A program made the translations under genes and the position numbers. Positions 9,179 to 18,511 of a stretch of DNA of 64,000 nt are shown in pieces. Under the pieces are notes generated by a model. That model searched no databases and was not told the origin of the DNA. It worked only from the letters and a program-made list of their open reading frames with translations. Each line of letters begins with the position of its first letter. Position 1 is the stretch's first letter. The stretch comes from Phaeodactylibacter xiamenensis (GTDB taxonomy: Bacteria > Bacteroidota > Bacteroidia > Chitinophagales > Saprospiraceae). The DNA is taken from the NCBI RefSeq assembly GCF_000759025.1, contig NZ_JPOS01000029.1, positions 62,001-126,000 of the forward strand. The letters are read 5' to 3'.

Positions 9179-9631
9179 ATGAGAATCTTGATGGTTTGTT
9201 TGGGAAATATCTGCCGTTCCCCACTGGCACAGGGGATTTTGGAACGTAAAGTTGCGGCCCAGGGTTTAGATTGGGAAATTGAATCCGCCGGTACCGGCTC
9301 CTGGCACATCGGCGAACAGCCAGACCCTCGCTCGGTTTACACGGCGGGGCAGCACGGGCTTGATATCTCCGCACAGCGTGCCCGGCAGTTCGGCCGACAG
9401 GACCTGAAAGACTTCGACCTCATCCTGGCGATGGACCAGTCGAATTACCGGGATATCCTCCGTTTAGCTCAATCGCCGGCCGAAGCAAAAAAAGTTAAAA
9501 AAATACTGGACTACACTTCTGATGAAAACGGCGGAGACGTGCCTGACCCCTATTGGGATGACGATGGCTTTGAGAAAGTGTATCAAATGCTGGATCAGGC
9601 TTGTGATGCCCTGATCGAGGCTCACCGGTAG
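9179..9631 (+). CDS. Low-molecular-weight protein tyrosine phosphatase
   Basis: A small cysteine phosphatase of the arsenate reductase-like fold that hydrolyses phosphotyrosine. The P-loop CLGNICRS, right after the first strand MRILMV, gives the CX5R signature with nucleophilic Cys and Arg. The general-acid Asp lies in the late DVPDPYWDD loop, which matches the family DPY motif. The mature length of 150 residues is typical. An in-frame ATG at 9167 adds four residues (MLVS); the ATG at 9179 starts directly at the first strand and is preferred. There is no neighbouring tyrosine kinase or polysaccharide export gene, so the target is unknown. A strong hairpin follows at 9682. Confidence 0.92.
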   Translation: MRILMVCLGNICRSPLAQGILERKVAAQGLDWEIESAGTGSWHIGEQPDPRSVYTAGQHGLDISAQRARQFGRQDLKDFDLILAMDQSNYRDILRLAQSPAEAKKVKKILDYTSDENGGDVPDPYWDDDGFEKVYQMLDQACDALIEAHR

Positions 9632-9681
9632 GTAGGAAATGGGGGATTCCGGCGAATGCTGCCTTGCTGTAGGCCAATCAA

Positions 9682-9726
9682 AAACGGCTGGTAGATGCGT
9701 TAAGCCTGTACCAGCCGTTTCTTTTT
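9682..9726. terminator. Bidirectional rho-independent-like terminator
   Basis: A perfect 12-bp inverted repeat, AAACGGCTGGTA at 9682-9693 and TACCAGCCGTTT at 9709-9720, encloses a 15-base loop and is followed by CTTTTTCC on the plus strand. It sits between the convergent phosphatase and YceI genes and can serve both. Confidence 0.85.
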
Positions 9727-9750
9727 CCAGACAGGTGGGAAAGGATGCCT

Positions 9751-10425
9751 TTACCGGGCTTTAGCTGTCAGGTCAATGACAAGGGCCACTTCATCCTTAA
9801 TGATGTTGTCCTTGACCACGCCAAGAGCGGATGCACCGTACATGACTTCCCACTGTGTACGATCGATGACAAACTGGGGCGTAATTGCCTTGATCATGCC
9901 GTCTTCCATACTGATGTTGGCAGGAATAGTTACGCTTTTGGTAATGCCCTTCATCATCAGGTTGCCTGTGATGGTATGAGTGGCATCTGGTTTATCCGGA
10001 GCTGGTTCTACCTGGGCGATTTCAAAGGTAGCAGTAGGGTGGGCGCCAACGTTGAAGAAATCATCACTCTTCAGGTGCCCTTCCAGGTCCTGGCGCTTCT
10101 CCGGGTTCTCTATATCCGTATCCGTAATGGTATTCATGTCTATCACAAACTTGCCGCCTGTCAGGTTCCCTCCCTCGACGTTGAGCTGGCCTTCTTTCAG
10201 TTGGATATAGCCTGTGTGTGAATTGCCCACGAGTTTGCCGCCTGTCCAGGTGATTTTGCTGGCTTCAGTATCTACACTGTATGCCTGGCCCGAAGTATTT
10301 TCAGAGGTAGTGGTTTCCACCTTTTCCTGCGCTTCTACTTTTTCGCCTTCAGGCGTTTGTCCGCAGGATACGAATACTGCGCTCAGCAACAGTGCTGCGC
10401 CGTAAAGGAGCATTGCCTTTTTCAT
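9751..10425 (-). CDS. YceI family lipoprotein
   Basis: A lipocalin-like YceI domain protein expected to sit in the envelope and bind a polyisoprenoid or other amphiphilic molecule. The N-terminus has a type II signal with lipobox VFVSC (Cys21), followed by an acidic, Glu/Thr-rich linker to about residue 47. The YceI domain then begins with YSVDTEASKITWTGGK and contains the typical GGKFVIDMNTI, HLKSDDFFNVGAHPTATFEI and ITGNLMMKGITKSVTIP segments. Its end, FVIDRTQWEVMYGA followed by IIKDEVALVIDL, matches the family. Function in this organism is unknown. It appears monocistronic, with the 9682 terminator just behind it. Confidence 0.93.
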   Translation of the reverse strand: MKKAMLLYGAALLLSAVFVSCGQTPEGEKVEAQEKVETTTSENTSGQAYSVDTEASKITWTGGKLVGNSHTGYIQLKEGQLNVEGGNLTGGKFVIDMNTITDTDIENPEKRQDLEGHLKSDDFFNVGAHPTATFEIAQVEPAPDKPDATHTITGNLMMKGITKSVTIPANISMEDGMIKAITPQFVIDRTQWEVMYGASALGVVKDNIIKDEVALVIDLTAKAR

Positions 10426-10485
10426 AATAGAGATTTAAAGTGTTGAACAATTATAAAAGGAAAGGTCAGTTGTCTGAAATAGGTT

Positions 10486-11400
10486 TTAGTGGCGGGCTTT
10501 TATTTTTTCTCCACTGGCCTGCAGCGTTTCCAGGAAAGACATCGTTTGATCAAGACTCTTCAGTATTTCTATATTTTCGGACCGCTCCACTTTCTGGGCC
10601 ACTACCTGATACCCGGAAAGGAGAATGCGGCAATCCTTAAAGTTTTCTGCAAGCCGGTCCACATATTGCTGCAAAGGCTCTCTGGAGAAAGTCTCCGTGA
10701 TCATCGTGAAAATGAAGTCCGGCTGGTAAATAGTGCAGGCGTCCTTGAGATCGGCAAGGGTAATGTCCTGTCCGATATAAGCAACGTGGTTGCCTCTGGA
10801 TTTTAGCAGATAGTGCATGAACAGCATGCTAAGCTCCTGCTTCTCACCTTCCGGTAAATAGATGAGGAACCGCTTCACATCCTTGCCACTAACCAAAGTC
10901 TCATTGTCAATAGCAACAACGATTTTCTGCCGGATCAGGTAACTCATGAAATTCTCCTGCACCGGGTTGATAGAGCCGGTAAGCCATAAAACACTGAGCT
11001 TATCCAGGAAAGGGTAAATAATCTCAAGCATGGTCCGCTCAAAACCAAGTTGCTGGATATTGGTACTAATGATCCGGTCAAATTTGTACTCGTCCATTTC
11101 AATCATCGAAATGGTGAGCGCATCGAGCTGAGTGCCATACTCAAAATTGATTTCAGAAATAGCAGCTACTTTTTCTGCAATCTCCTCACGGCTCATCTCC
11201 GCTATTTTGGAGATTTTGATACCGTTTTTGTTAAGCAGCGCAATATTCAGGATGAATTTCAAATCATCGTCCAAATAATACCGGATATTTGTTTTAGTCC
11301 GTTTTGGCTTGATGATATCATAGCGTTGCTCCCACACCCGCAAGGTATGCGCCTTGATGCCCGAAAGCTTTTCTAAATCTTTTATAGAATAAACGGCCAC
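10486..11400 (-). CDS. MerR-family regulator with degenerate cobalamin-binding domain
   Basis: A CarH/LitR-like architecture. A winged-helix MerR DNA-binding domain (residues 1-75, with HTLRVWEQRYDIIKPKRT) is followed by a four-helix cap and a Rossmann-like B12-binding domain (about 175-290). In the photoreceptor CarH, a Wx9EH motif caps the cofactor and a His in ExH binds cobalt from below. Here the first motif reads W139 with E149-N150, and the second reads GEKQEL with Gln188. Both histidines are absent, so adenosylcobalamin binding, and with it light sensing, is doubtful. The fold probably remains as an oligomerisation or other ligand module. No carotenoid or photolyase genes, the common targets, are adjacent. 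Confidence 0.87.
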   Translation of the reverse strand: MAVYSIKDLEKLSGIKAHTLRVWEQRYDIIKPKRTKTNIRYYLDDDLKFILNIALLNKNGIKISKIAEMSREEIAEKVAAISEINFEYGTQLDALTISMIEMDEYKFDRIISTNIQQLGFERTMLEIIYPFLDKLSVLWLTGSINPVQENFMSYLIRQKIVVAIDNETLVSGKDVKRFLIYLPEGEKQELSMLFMHYLLKSRGNHVAYIGQDITLADLKDACTIYQPDFIFTMITETFSREPLQQYVDRLAENFKDCRILLSGYQVVAQKVERSENIEILKSLDQTMSFLETLQASGEKIKARH

Positions 11401-11705
11401 GCTATAATTTCTTTTAAATCAGTGTCTTAAGCTGCTGCAGAAGCTGTGGTTTACAGACCCTCCTGCTGAACAAAAATCCTAACATTAAACAAGATAAAAG
11501 GTTTAAATAAAATCATTTTCAATGAATTCCTACTGCTTTGGCAGGCAGGTGACGTGAAGAGGCTTAAGGGTATTGGAATTTTTGCTTAATTTTAGCACTC
11601 CTATAACAGGGCAAGAAATATGGTGGTTGAAGGTGCCGCGAAGGCGGGCTAAAACCATATTGCATAGCTGCTATAAGACTTATCAAAAGTTAAAAAGAAA
11701 ACTAT
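11401..11705. other. AT-rich intergenic region
   Basis: About 300 bp between the divergent MerR-like regulator and the secreted protein gene. The stretch 11461-11520 is especially AT-rich. TAATTTTA around 11587 resembles a -7 box by all but its last base. No gene, clear hairpin or repeat is seen. Confidence 0.35.
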
Positions 11706-14567
11706 ATGAAGCGGAGTTTTACCCTGCGCCCCTTTTGGTTCATCCTGTTGCCGTTTTTGTTAGGCAGCAGCACCCTGAACGCCCAAACATCCTGTGAATA
11801 TACGCTCAATCTATTCGATAGCTTCGGTGATGGCTGGAATGGCGGCTTCCTTGATGTAACGATCGGGAATACCACCACCACCTACACCCTTGATAATTTC
11901 AATGATGACGGTAGTTTCAACTCCTTTGCGCTGACCGTAACGGAAGGAGATACGATTATACTGGACTTCACAGTTGGCGGGTTCGGTCCGGAGGTTTCCT
12001 ATAACCTCGTCGACGCCGAGTTTACTGTTATTTTTGAGGATGGTCTGGTTGGTGCCCCTTTGTCTGGTGTTGCCTTTACTGCCAGTGCGGTGTGCCCTTC
12101 CTGCCCGCCGCCGCCTACCGGGGGGATTGATATTGAGAATATCCGCGCCTTTCGTGCCGATGTCTCTTTGATCCCTTCTGACCCGGAAGGCTCCACGATC
12201 ATTGAGCTTGGCGAAGCGGGCTTTATGCCGGGCATGGGCACTTTCAAAACTATATCCGGGGCTTCCACAACTCTTTTCAACCTTTCGGAAAATACCGGTT
12301 ACGAAGTATACCTGTCCGCTGCATGTGCGAATGGTGATACAAGCATTACAATTGGCCCCTACCCTTTTTTCACTCCATTTGCGAATGACGTGGGGGTAGT
12401 GGAATTGCTTGACCCGGTTACCGCTTGCAACCTGGGGATAGCAGACAGCATTACTTTAGCCATTTCCAATTTTGGAGGTGCGCCTCAGACACTCATCCCT
12501 TACAACTTTGCCGTCAATGGCATTCCCGGCGGCGTGAATATGCCCACGGATGGCCTCTTCACTGGTGTGATTGGGACGGATAGTACGGATATCGCTCAGT
12601 TTGATGCACCTTATGACCTGTCCGAGCCCGGCGAGTACTTATTTGAAATCTGGACGGACCTGGAAGGTGATAGCGTACGTACAAATGATACCACCCGTGT
12701 CCTTATTGTCAATATTCCGGAGGTAACGACTTACCCTTACTACCAAACTTTCGAAGAGTGGGGCGGTGGATGGACCGTTGAACAGAATGGCACCGGCGAG
12801 GCTACCTGGGAATACGGCGTGCCGGCTGGTACGCTGATCAATAGTGCTGTAAGCGGCGAAAATGCCTGGGTGACCAACCTGGATGGAGACTACAATAACA
12901 GCGAGATTTCCTATCTGATTTCTCCCTGCCTTGATTTCAGTTCGCTGGATGAAGACCCCCGCATCGCCTTCTTTATGAATTTCGAGTCAGAGTCTTGCTG
13001 CGATGAGCTTTGGCTGGAAGTTTCCACTGATGATGGCGAGACCTGGTCTAAAGTCGGTGTGGCAGGTACTGGTGTGAACTGGTACAATGATACGTTCAAC
13101 AACTGGTGGGATGGCACTGCTGGATTTGAGGGATGGGCGTATGTACAAAATATCCTCGCAAATACTGCGGGAGAAGCTGATGTAAAGGTGCGTTTCGTTT
13201 TCTCTTCTGATGGTTCTGTTCCGCGTGAGGGGATTGGGCTCGACAATATCCTGATCGGGCCAACAATTGCAGATGATATGGCCGCTTCCGGTATCACAAC
13301 GCTGGAAGATGTAGCCTGCGGTAGCCCTGACGATCAGGTGACGTTCACCATCCGGAATGTGGGTGATGAACCTCAGCAAAATATTCCGGTAGCCTACTCC
13401 GTGAACGGCGGCCCTGTGGTGATGGAAACCACTGGCTTGCCTATCGTTTTCCCGGGGGATCAGTTTGTTTATACTTTCGAACAAACCTTCGACTCTTCCG
13501 TGCCGGGCATCTACGAAGTCCGCGCCTGGGCCATGCTCGACGGTGACGGCTTCCTGGCCAATGACACGACTATGTACCGTTTCCAAACGGCTTCTCAACT
13601 GCCTTACAAACAGGACTTTGAAGCAGGAGGTGTGCCGGATGACTGGGAGGTTAGCCCAAGTGTGACGGTTTCTAACGGGCACAATAACGCCACTTTTGCC
13701 ATCCATGCCAATATCTGGTCCTTCAATGATTCTATCTCCTTGGAAATGCCGGTCCTGGGGCCCGTGGAAGCTGGTGACACCCTCCGCTTTGATTACCGGT
13801 ACGTTGAATATTTCGCAGGTACAGAGCCAACAGTGCTCACAGATATGGACAGCCTTAAGGTAGGCGTCTCTACAGACTGTGGAGAAACCTATACAACTGT
13901 TTTTACGGTTTCTGACTCTCTGCATGTTCCATCCGTAGATATGACAACCGTGACGCTTCCACTGGAAGAATATGCCGGGGAGTATATCCGCGTTCGCTTC
14001 CAGGGTATCTGGGGTGAAGGTGACTACTGGCTGGATATCGACAACATCAATATCCGCCGTTGTAGTGGTATTACCATTGATTCCACCATCACTGGTGCCA
14101 GTGCAGCGGATATGACAGATGGCAGCATAGCTGTCCTGCCAACAAGCTCCGAAGGCCCTTACATCTACGAGTGGAGCACCGGCGATTCGACCCGGGTGGT
14201 TTCTGACCTGGGCGTTGGCGAATACACCGTAACGATTACAGATGGGTTTGGCTGTCAGGACGTCAAAACATTCGTAGTGGATGTAATGGTCGGTACGATT
14301 GAACTGGACAACATCGGCAGCGTCAACCTGGCGCCTAATCCGACCTCCGGGCAGAGTACCCTGACCGTAGCCTTCAAGCAGCCGGTAGATGCGCGCATTC
14401 AGGTGCTGAATACCATGGGGCAACTGCTTTATGAAACTGTAGACCAGCAGGTGACAGAGGGGACCTACCCCATTGACCTGAGCCGCTACAACAGCGGTAT
14501 GTACTGGGTGCGTATTTTCGCCAACGGGCAGGTCAAAACGGCTAAGCTGATCAAAGCCGGGCTGTAG
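11706..14567 (+). CDS. Large T9SS-secreted multidomain protein
   Basis: A 953-residue exported protein. The signal peptide ends at LNAQ (residue 27). The first domain contains DSFGDGWNGG, a motif common in Bacteroidota extracellular domains. Two long beta-sandwich regions with repeated CARDB-like segments follow (YNFAVNGIPGG, VAYSVNGGP). Between these are MAM/jelly-roll-like stretches ending in REGIGLDNILIGP and WLDIDNINIRRC. An SprB-like repeat (SEGPYIYEWSTGDSTRVVSDL) precedes the C-terminal sorting domain, which starts NLAPNPTSGQS and ends in a VKTAKLIK strand. The sorting domain directs type IX secretion and probable surface anchoring. No catalytic motif was recognised, so an adhesive or structural role is possible but unproven. 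A strong terminator follows. Confidence 0.88.
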   Translation: MKRSFTLRPFWFILLPFLLGSSTLNAQTSCEYTLNLFDSFGDGWNGGFLDVTIGNTTTTYTLDNFNDDGSFNSFALTVTEGDTIILDFTVGGFGPEVSYNLVDAEFTVIFEDGLVGAPLSGVAFTASAVCPSCPPPPTGGIDIENIRAFRADVSLIPSDPEGSTIIELGEAGFMPGMGTFKTISGASTTLFNLSENTGYEVYLSAACANGDTSITIGPYPFFTPFANDVGVVELLDPVTACNLGIADSITLAISNFGGAPQTLIPYNFAVNGIPGGVNMPTDGLFTGVIGTDSTDIAQFDAPYDLSEPGEYLFEIWTDLEGDSVRTNDTTRVLIVNIPEVTTYPYYQTFEEWGGGWTVEQNGTGEATWEYGVPAGTLINSAVSGENAWVTNLDGDYNNSEISYLISPCLDFSSLDEDPRIAFFMNFESESCCDELWLEVSTDDGETWSKVGVAGTGVNWYNDTFNNWWDGTAGFEGWAYVQNILANTAGEADVKVRFVFSSDGSVPREGIGLDNILIGPTIADDMAASGITTLEDVACGSPDDQVTFTIRNVGDEPQQNIPVAYSVNGGPVVMETTGLPIVFPGDQFVYTFEQTFDSSVPGIYEVRAWAMLDGDGFLANDTTMYRFQTASQLPYKQDFEAGGVPDDWEVSPSVTVSNGHNNATFAIHANIWSFNDSISLEMPVLGPVEAGDTLRFDYRYVEYFAGTEPTVLTDMDSLKVGVSTDCGETYTTVFTVSDSLHVPSVDMTTVTLPLEEYAGEYIRVRFQGIWGEGDYWLDIDNINIRRCSGITIDSTITGASAADMTDGSIAVLPTSSEGPYIYEWSTGDSTRVVSDLGVGEYTVTITDGFGCQDVKTFVVDVMVGTIELDNIGSVNLAPNPTSGQSTLTVAFKQPVDARIQVLNTMGQLLYETVDQQVTEGTYPIDLSRYNSGMYWVRIFANGQVKTAKLIKAGL

Positions 14568-14588
14568 TTTTAGTCCCTGATGAAATGT

Positions 14589-14628
14589 AACGGGGCGTTT
14601 CTGCTGAATGAGGCAGGAACGCCCCGTT
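14589..14628 (+). terminator. Terminator after the T9SS protein gene
   Basis: An 11-bp perfect inverted repeat (AACGGGGCGTT at 14589-14599, AACGCCCCGTT at 14618-14628) is extended inward by CTGC/GCAG. The trailing sequence is only moderately T-rich (GTTGTT), so termination may be incomplete or factor-assisted. Confidence 0.7.
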
Positions 14629-14697
14629 GTTGTTAAAAAATAAACTATTTAAGCCCCCAAACGTATCAATCCTTAGCAAATCAAAACTTCAACCTGC

Positions 14698-14717
14698 TGC
14701 CCCGCGGCAGCGGGGCA
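14698..14717 (+). promoter_or_regulatory. GC-rich hairpin in the bshA leader
   Basis: TGCCCCG at 14698-14704 and CGGGGCA at 14711-14717 can pair around a 6-base loop, ending 11 bp before the bshA start. In a genome without Shine-Dalgarno sites this hairpin could affect initiation. This is inference from position only. Confidence 0.35.
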
Positions 14718-14728
14718 TGTCACCGCTT

Positions 14729-15862
14729 ATGAAAATAGGGATTGTCTGTTACCCCACCTACGGAGGAAGTGGCGTTGTCGCTACAGAGCTTGGCCTTGGG
14801 CTTGCCCGCAAGGGGCACGAAGTCCACTTCATCACCTACAAACGCCCTGCACGCCTGTCGGCATTCCACGAAAATGTAGTTTTCCACGAGGTCGCTACCG
14901 AAGACTATCCGCTGTTTGAGTATACCCCCTATGATACCTCGCTGGCCAGTAAGCTGGTGGATGTGGTGAAGTTTGCCCACCTGGACTTGCTGCACGTCCA
15001 CTACGCCATTCCGCACGCAGCAGTGGCTTATATGGCCAAAAAAATTCTGCTCACCGAAGGCAAGTACATCCCAGTGATCACTACCCTGCATGGTACTGAT
15101 ATTACCCTGGTGGGCAATAACAACGCTTTCGCGCCGGTGGTGGCTTTCTCCATCAATAAATCAGATGGTGTCACTGCGGTGTCTGAAAGCCTCAAGCAAC
15201 AAACCTATGAGTACTTCGATATCCATAACGATATCAGAGTGATCAATAACTTCATTGACTTTGAGCGCTTCCGAAAGGTCAACAAAGACCACTTTAAAAA
15301 GGCAATTGCGCCAAACGGAGAGCGGATTCTGGTGCATGTGTCCAACTTCCGAAAGGTAAAACGCGTAGAGGATGTACTCAAGGTATTCGCTAAAGTCTAC
15401 AAGGAAATACCTTCCAAGCTGCTGCTTATTGGTGACGGCCCGGAGCGGCACAACCTCGAAGAGCTCTGCCGCAAGATGGAGCTTTGCCATGAAACCCGCT
15501 TCCTGGGAAAGCAGGACGCCGTGGAAGAGCTGCTGGCGATTGCGGACCTGTTTATCATGCCTTCGGGCAGTGAGAGTTTCGGTCTGGCTGCACTTGAGGC
15601 CATGGCTTGTGAAGTCCCTGTCATTTCTTCTGATGTAGGAGGCCTGCCGGAAGTGAATATTCATGGTAAAACCGGTTACCTTAGCCCGGTTGGTGATGTG
15701 GAGGATATGGCCCGTAATGCCCTTAGCATACTCCAGGATGATAAAAAACTACAGACCTTCCGTCGCCACGCTTTGGCACAGGCCAAACGTTTTGATATCG
15801 ATAATATCCTCCCGCAATACGAAGCTTACTACGAAGAAATTGTCAAGACAGCTGTTTACTAA
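14729..15862 (+). CDS. bshA: N-acetyl-alpha-D-glucosaminyl L-malate synthase BshA
   Basis: A GT4-family glycosyltransferase that joins GlcNAc from UDP-GlcNAc to L-malate, the first step of bacillithiol synthesis. The N-terminus MKIGIVCYPTYGGSGVVATE is the BshA signature. The C-terminal half has the GT4 nucleotide-sugar site: IGDGPERHNLEEL, then FIMPSGSESFGLAALEAMA with the EX7E-like pair, then DVGGLPEVNIHGKTGYL. An upstream in-frame ATG at 14627 would overlap the previous terminator, so the start at 14729 (377 residues) is chosen. The deacetylase bshB and cysteine ligase bshC are not in the window, so the pathway is not clustered here. Convergent with porZ. Confidence 0.93.
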   Translation: MKIGIVCYPTYGGSGVVATELGLGLARKGHEVHFITYKRPARLSAFHENVVFHEVATEDYPLFEYTPYDTSLASKLVDVVKFAHLDLLHVHYAIPHAAVAYMAKKILLTEGKYIPVITTLHGTDITLVGNNNAFAPVVAFSINKSDGVTAVSESLKQQTYEYFDIHNDIRVINNFIDFERFRKVNKDHFKKAIAPNGERILVHVSNFRKVKRVEDVLKVFAKVYKEIPSKLLLIGDGPERHNLEELCRKMELCHETRFLGKQDAVEELLAIADLFIMPSGSESFGLAALEAMACEVPVISSDVGGLPEVNIHGKTGYLSPVGDVEDMARNALSILQDDKKLQTFRRHALAQAKRFDIDNILPQYEAYYEEIVKTAVY

Positions 15863-15897
15863 GGGGTGCCGGGCAACAAACCCGGCAGCGGATCATC

Positions 15898-18237
15898 TCA
15901 ATTGATGACCATAATCTTAGCCACTGCTGCATCTGGCCGGGCGTTCAGGCTGGTATTGCGGGCATTGCTGCTACTAAATACCAGGTATACACCGGTTTGT
16001 ACCCGCCGCCCGTTGTAGTCCCTGCCATTCCAGACCGCCTGCCCGCCCAGGGCATTGGTCTCAAAAACCAGCTTGCCCGTCACGTCTGTAATTTTAACTA
16101 CCGCATCCCGGGCCAGCCCGTTGATGGCGATCGGGCCCTCATAGTCCTCTCGTACCGGATTGGGGTAAACCAGAATGTCCGAGCGGTGCACCCGGCCCCC
16201 TTCCACCGCATCGCTTTGGTAGGAGATAATGCCCTTTGCCGTACCGATAAAGACCTCTCCGGTTTGCTGATCTACGGCAATGTCTACAATATTGTTGTCG
16301 AAAAGTGGGCTGTTGGCTACCGTAAACCGGTCGACTTGTTCCTCACCAGAGGGAGAAAGCAGGAAAACACCATTCTGTGTCCCTATCCACTTCCGGTTAG
16401 CACCGTCAACGGCTATATCGATTACATTTTCGGTCTCCAGAAGGCGGGCGCCAAAGCCATCCTGCTCAACGATACGCCTTGTACCAATACAGGACTCATC
16501 GAAGGCACTGCTGCCGCATTCAAAAATCACAACGCCTTCTGTCGTGCCCACCCAGATATCCCCGTCTATATCAGCAGTCACGCAATTGACATCATTACTG
16601 GGCAATTCGCTGTTGTTAGCGGTGAAGACGCGGCACCGGTCATCATTGGGGTCTTCCATATCGCCTTCATCAAAGAGGAGGAGGCCGGCACTGCTGCTGC
16701 CGAGGCGTATCCATTTGTACCCACTGCCATCTATGGCAATATCAAGCACTGAGTTTTGGGAACAACCGGGCTGAAAGCTCCGCCATTCCCCACCAGGCAT
16801 CAATACGGACAGTGGGGCAGGAGCCGAGTTGTTGCTTACCCAGAGGTTATTGTCTTCGTCAAACGCAAGCCCGCCCACGCGCACGCGAATATCTTGCTGG
16901 GCAATTTGCAGAGTGGAATTATCCGTGTTGTAGGCGGTGATCTCGTCAGAAGCAGGATCGACTTCCACCAGGCCTTCGATGTAGCTGCCCATGTAGACTT
17001 TACTGTTCCCCGGGTTGATGGCAGAGGTGACAAAAACCTGAATGTCATCATCAGAACTGTTGAGGTCATCCCCCTTGAGTTCGTCCCTCAGATCCCGGTT
17101 GTATACCGTCCATTGCCCGTTGATAAGAGACGCAAATCCATCCCGGATGAAGATTGGGCCCAGGGTTTGGTCAAGTCCCCCGGAGGCCATCCAAAGCTGT
17201 CCGTTGGCAATGGACATATTCCAGACGGCTTCTGAAAAGGGCGAATTAAAGTTCAGGGATTCGCAGAAGCCTTGTTCAAAGTTTTCGGCGTAGCGGAAAT
17301 CAGAACCAACGGCTTCATTACCGTACCAAAGCCGCCCCCGCTCATCTTCTATGGCATAATTGGGTGTGAAAATGCAGTTGAATGGCAAAGGGCCCGTCCG
17401 CCCGTCCGGATGCAAATAGACCACCCGCCCCGGGCGGAAGCCTACCAGCAGCAGCGTGCCCTCGTGCGACATGAACTGCAGCGTACTGCCTGTTTCGGCA
17501 TAAAAGTATTCCAACTGCTGATTTTCATACCGAAAGGCCGTGTCATTAACGCCCACATAAAGCGCGCCCTCAAATGTCTCGAAACCCTGCGCGCTGTAGT
17601 CCATTGGGAAGCCCTCCGAAGGGCCCAGCAAGTCCCAGTTGCCAAAGTCATCCGGGTTGACGTTGTTGGTGGAAATGCGGTAGATGCCTTCTTCTGTAGC
17701 GGCGTAGAGGTCTTCTTCAAAAACATGCACGCTGCTGACTTCCACCCCTGTTAGTGTGGTGGACCGGAATTCCGTATTCAGAATGTCCAGCTCCGATACC
17801 CCGTAGGTGGCTGCCAGATAGACGATGCTGTCATTGAGAATGTGCATGTCATTGATCCGCTTCTCTCCGGAGAAGTTCTGGAAGTTTCGGATTTGATTGA
17901 GGGTCACCACCTCTCCGTCTTCGTAAAGGAGATCGATCACCGCATTTTGATAAACGATGATCAAAATGTTGCTGAACGAATTGTAACGAATGAACTCCAC
18001 ACCGGCATTGCTCAGCCCATCCACGGTGGAGAGAAAGTCAACAGCAAAGTCAGTCTTGTCTACAGAAAGCACAGATAATTCGGTGGAGAAGTAGATTTTT
18101 TCGGCACTCTGGGTAACATATTGCCCGGTCTGATAGGGTAGGTGGCTCCTCCACTGACCAATGGGCAGCGGGTTTTGGCTATGAGCAAATGTGCAAGTCA
18201 AACAAAGACCAAACGTCCACAGTAGAAATTGGCGCAT
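15898..18237 (-). CDS. porZ: Type IX secretion system protein PorZ (two-propeller, CTD-bearing)
   Basis: From the ATG at 18237 this is 779 residues, very close to the length known for PorZ. A signal peptide (cleavage after FAHSQ) is followed by WRSHLPYQTGQYVTQS and IYFSTELSVLSVDKTD, the pattern that opens the PorZ N-terminal propeller. Propeller-type repeats then continue through the protein (WVSNNSAPAPLSV, IWVGTTEGVVIFECG, KWIGTQNGVFLLSP). The C-terminal sorting domain starts ILVYPNPVREDYEG. In Porphyromonas, PorZ is part of the surface attachment complex that joins A-LPS to secreted cargo. It is the only T9SS machine component in the window, while several genes nearby encode its cargo. An upstream ATG at 18315 would place 26 basic residues before the signal peptide and is rejected. 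Confidence 0.82.
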   Translation of the reverse strand: MRQFLLWTFGLCLTCTFAHSQNPLPIGQWRSHLPYQTGQYVTQSAEKIYFSTELSVLSVDKTDFAVDFLSTVDGLSNAGVEFIRYNSFSNILIIVYQNAVIDLLYEDGEVVTLNQIRNFQNFSGEKRINDMHILNDSIVYLAATYGVSELDILNTEFRSTTLTGVEVSSVHVFEEDLYAATEEGIYRISTNNVNPDDFGNWDLLGPSEGFPMDYSAQGFETFEGALYVGVNDTAFRYENQQLEYFYAETGSTLQFMSHEGTLLLVGFRPGRVVYLHPDGRTGPLPFNCIFTPNYAIEDERGRLWYGNEAVGSDFRYAENFEQGFCESLNFNSPFSEAVWNMSIANGQLWMASGGLDQTLGPIFIRDGFASLINGQWTVYNRDLRDELKGDDLNSSDDDIQVFVTSAINPGNSKVYMGSYIEGLVEVDPASDEITAYNTDNSTLQIAQQDIRVRVGGLAFDEDNNLWVSNNSAPAPLSVLMPGGEWRSFQPGCSQNSVLDIAIDGSGYKWIRLGSSSAGLLLFDEGDMEDPNDDRCRVFTANNSELPSNDVNCVTADIDGDIWVGTTEGVVIFECGSSAFDESCIGTRRIVEQDGFGARLLETENVIDIAVDGANRKWIGTQNGVFLLSPSGEEQVDRFTVANSPLFDNNIVDIAVDQQTGEVFIGTAKGIISYQSDAVEGGRVHRSDILVYPNPVREDYEGPIAINGLARDAVVKITDVTGKLVFETNALGGQAVWNGRDYNGRRVQTGVYLVFSSSNARNTSLNARPDAAVAKIMVIN

Positions 18238-18511
18238 CACATTGATGTTTATTGGTTTTCCGGCCTGTCTCGCCGTAAAAAAGCGGAAAAAGCTTCTTTT
18301 TACTGAAAAAGTCAATAAGGACTACAACAACTGACGTTGCATGAAGCCTTATATTGTACCTCGCCGCTAATTTAAGTAAACAATAGAAAGGAGCTGTTCA
18401 AACTATCAAGGGCTTCCATACCTTTAATAGAAGGGCTACCGGAAACAAATACGCACAATTGTGAAACCAACGTAGTACCCCTGATTTTTAAAACTAAACC
18501 AATCCTGAATC

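Noticed and set aside
12987-14423. Open frame of 478 codons on the minus strand
   Set aside because: Antisense to the T9SS protein gene with clear signal and sorting domain; the translation looks random.
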